Origin: Vittaforma corneae ATCC 50505 | Lineage: Eukaryota; Microsporidia; Nosematidae | DNA: 64,000 nt | Direction of reading: 5' to 3' | Assembly (NCBI RefSeq): GCF_000231115.1 | Contig: NW_006889842.1 | Span: 1-64,000 of the forward strand | Shown here: positions 63,687 through 64,000 of the stretch, in pieces | How positions within the stretch are numbered: the stretch's first letter is position 1 | Layout of the letters: every line of letters begins with the position of its first letter | Position numbers and translations under genes: made by a program | The notes under the pieces: model-generated | The model's input: only the letters and a program-made list of their open reading frames with translations | Database searches by the model: none | What the model was told of the DNA's origin: nothing

Positions 63687-64000
63687 TTAACGATAGGACT
63701 TCTGGTATCTTGCACGCGCTCCTGGGCCGCCGTACTTCTTTGGCTCTCTCTTTCTTGAATCTGCCACAATTGCAAATCTATCAAATGCAAGTATGGCATT
63801 TTTTACTTCCTGTTTCTTGTACTCGTCAGAATACAGACTCAGAAATGCAACAATGGCCTTGCAGAAAGCTTGTCTTGCTGCATATATTCTTCCTACAGAA
63901 CCGCATTCTTTCATATTTGTTGTAACTTCAAAATCCAAGTTGCTGTAGATCTCCTCTGGGACAATTTTCAAAATTTCCTCAAACTTTGCACACATGAGGG
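63687..64000 (-). CDS. RPS16: 40S ribosomal protein uS9 (S16), partial
   Basis: The C-terminal 102 residues or so of uS9. VGRIYAARQAFCKAIVAFLS is the core helix. The end, REPKKYGGPGARARYQKSYR, is the invariant tail that reaches the ribosomal P site. The first 40 residues or so of the family are missing, and the frame is open to the window edge, so the gene continues beyond 64000. A Met at 63995 is probably internal, although CCCTC stands just before it. Confidence 0.92.
   Translation of the reverse strand, partial: LMCAKFEEILKIVPEEIYSNLDFEVTTNMKECGSVGRIYAARQAFCKAIVAFLSLYSDEYKKQEVKNAILAFDRFAIVADSRKREPKKYGGPGARARYQKSYR

Noticed and set aside
1..64000. CRISPR array, transposase, or prophage
   Set aside because: No repeat-spacer pattern and no transposase, integrase or reverse transcriptase motif was seen. 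The only large repeat is the tandem duplication at 23581-27180.

Overview
The window reads as a chromosome segment of a microsporidian (obligate intracellular, fungus-related parasite). The support is: densely packed, intron-free, compact versions of eukaryotic core genes (short eIF1, RSA4, POB3, SPT16, Pol I RPA135); an AAATTTT plus CCC signal just before most housekeeping start codons, as known for microsporidian genes; a chitin synthase; and a cluster of secreted proteins with a beta-trefoil (ricin-B-type lectin fold) domain, a family expanded in microsporidia. The sequence is AT-rich by eye. I cannot name the genus. It is a draft: there is one N at 6793, a 20-N gap at 25368-25387, and six conserved or long genes are broken by apparent one-base indels, mostly at short homopolymers.

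Region 1 (0.3-17.6 kb) is a secretory and spore-coat-like island. After a frameshifted proteasome alpha subunit come seven secreted proteins (starts at 1257, 3011, 4813, 6611, 9272 minus, 10148, 13187) that share a C-x(8-14)-C plus aromatic/hydrophobic trefoil signature and carry disordered Pro/Ser/Gln-, Lys/Arg/Asp- or Cys-rich tails. Interleaved are eL43, FACT subunit POB3 and class I aldolase, and a chitin synthase closes the block. The lectin-like genes lack the CCC signal. Each has instead one or more TGAAACA/TGTTTCA elements upstream, often paired as an inverted repeat. One lies in a perfect 23-bp-arm palindrome just before the gene at 10148.

Region 2 (17.8-31.7 kb) holds tubulin cofactor D (frameshifted), uS8, a PKA-like kinase, an N-terminally missing UFD2-type U-box, and a 1.8-kb tandem duplication. 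The duplication carries a four-helix membrane protein gene and a cut-off tail of the neighbouring MFS transporter. The MFS gene itself, a choline-transporter-like protein and a Cys-rich secreted or anchored protein follow.

Region 3 (32.4-45.1 kb) is housekeeping: ABCE1/RLI1 (frameshifted), CDF zinc transporter, PUS3, SUN-domain protein, eL37, eS19, eIF1, a TRAPP subunit, PER1, an ASNSD1-like protein, a Nudix hydrolase and PHO88/SND3.

Region 4 (45.3-64 kb) carries the Pol III largest subunit, a Use1-like SNARE, an orphan membrane protein, a frameshifted coiled-coil protein, Pol I RPA135, a divergent kinase-like protein with a perfect hairpin inside its coding sequence, RSA4/Notchless (frameshifted), SPT16 and the 3' part of uS9. 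Together these genes cover ribosome production (Pol I, Pol III, RSA4, RLI1, ribosomal proteins), chromatin transcription (both FACT subunits), the early secretory pathway, and the spore exterior.
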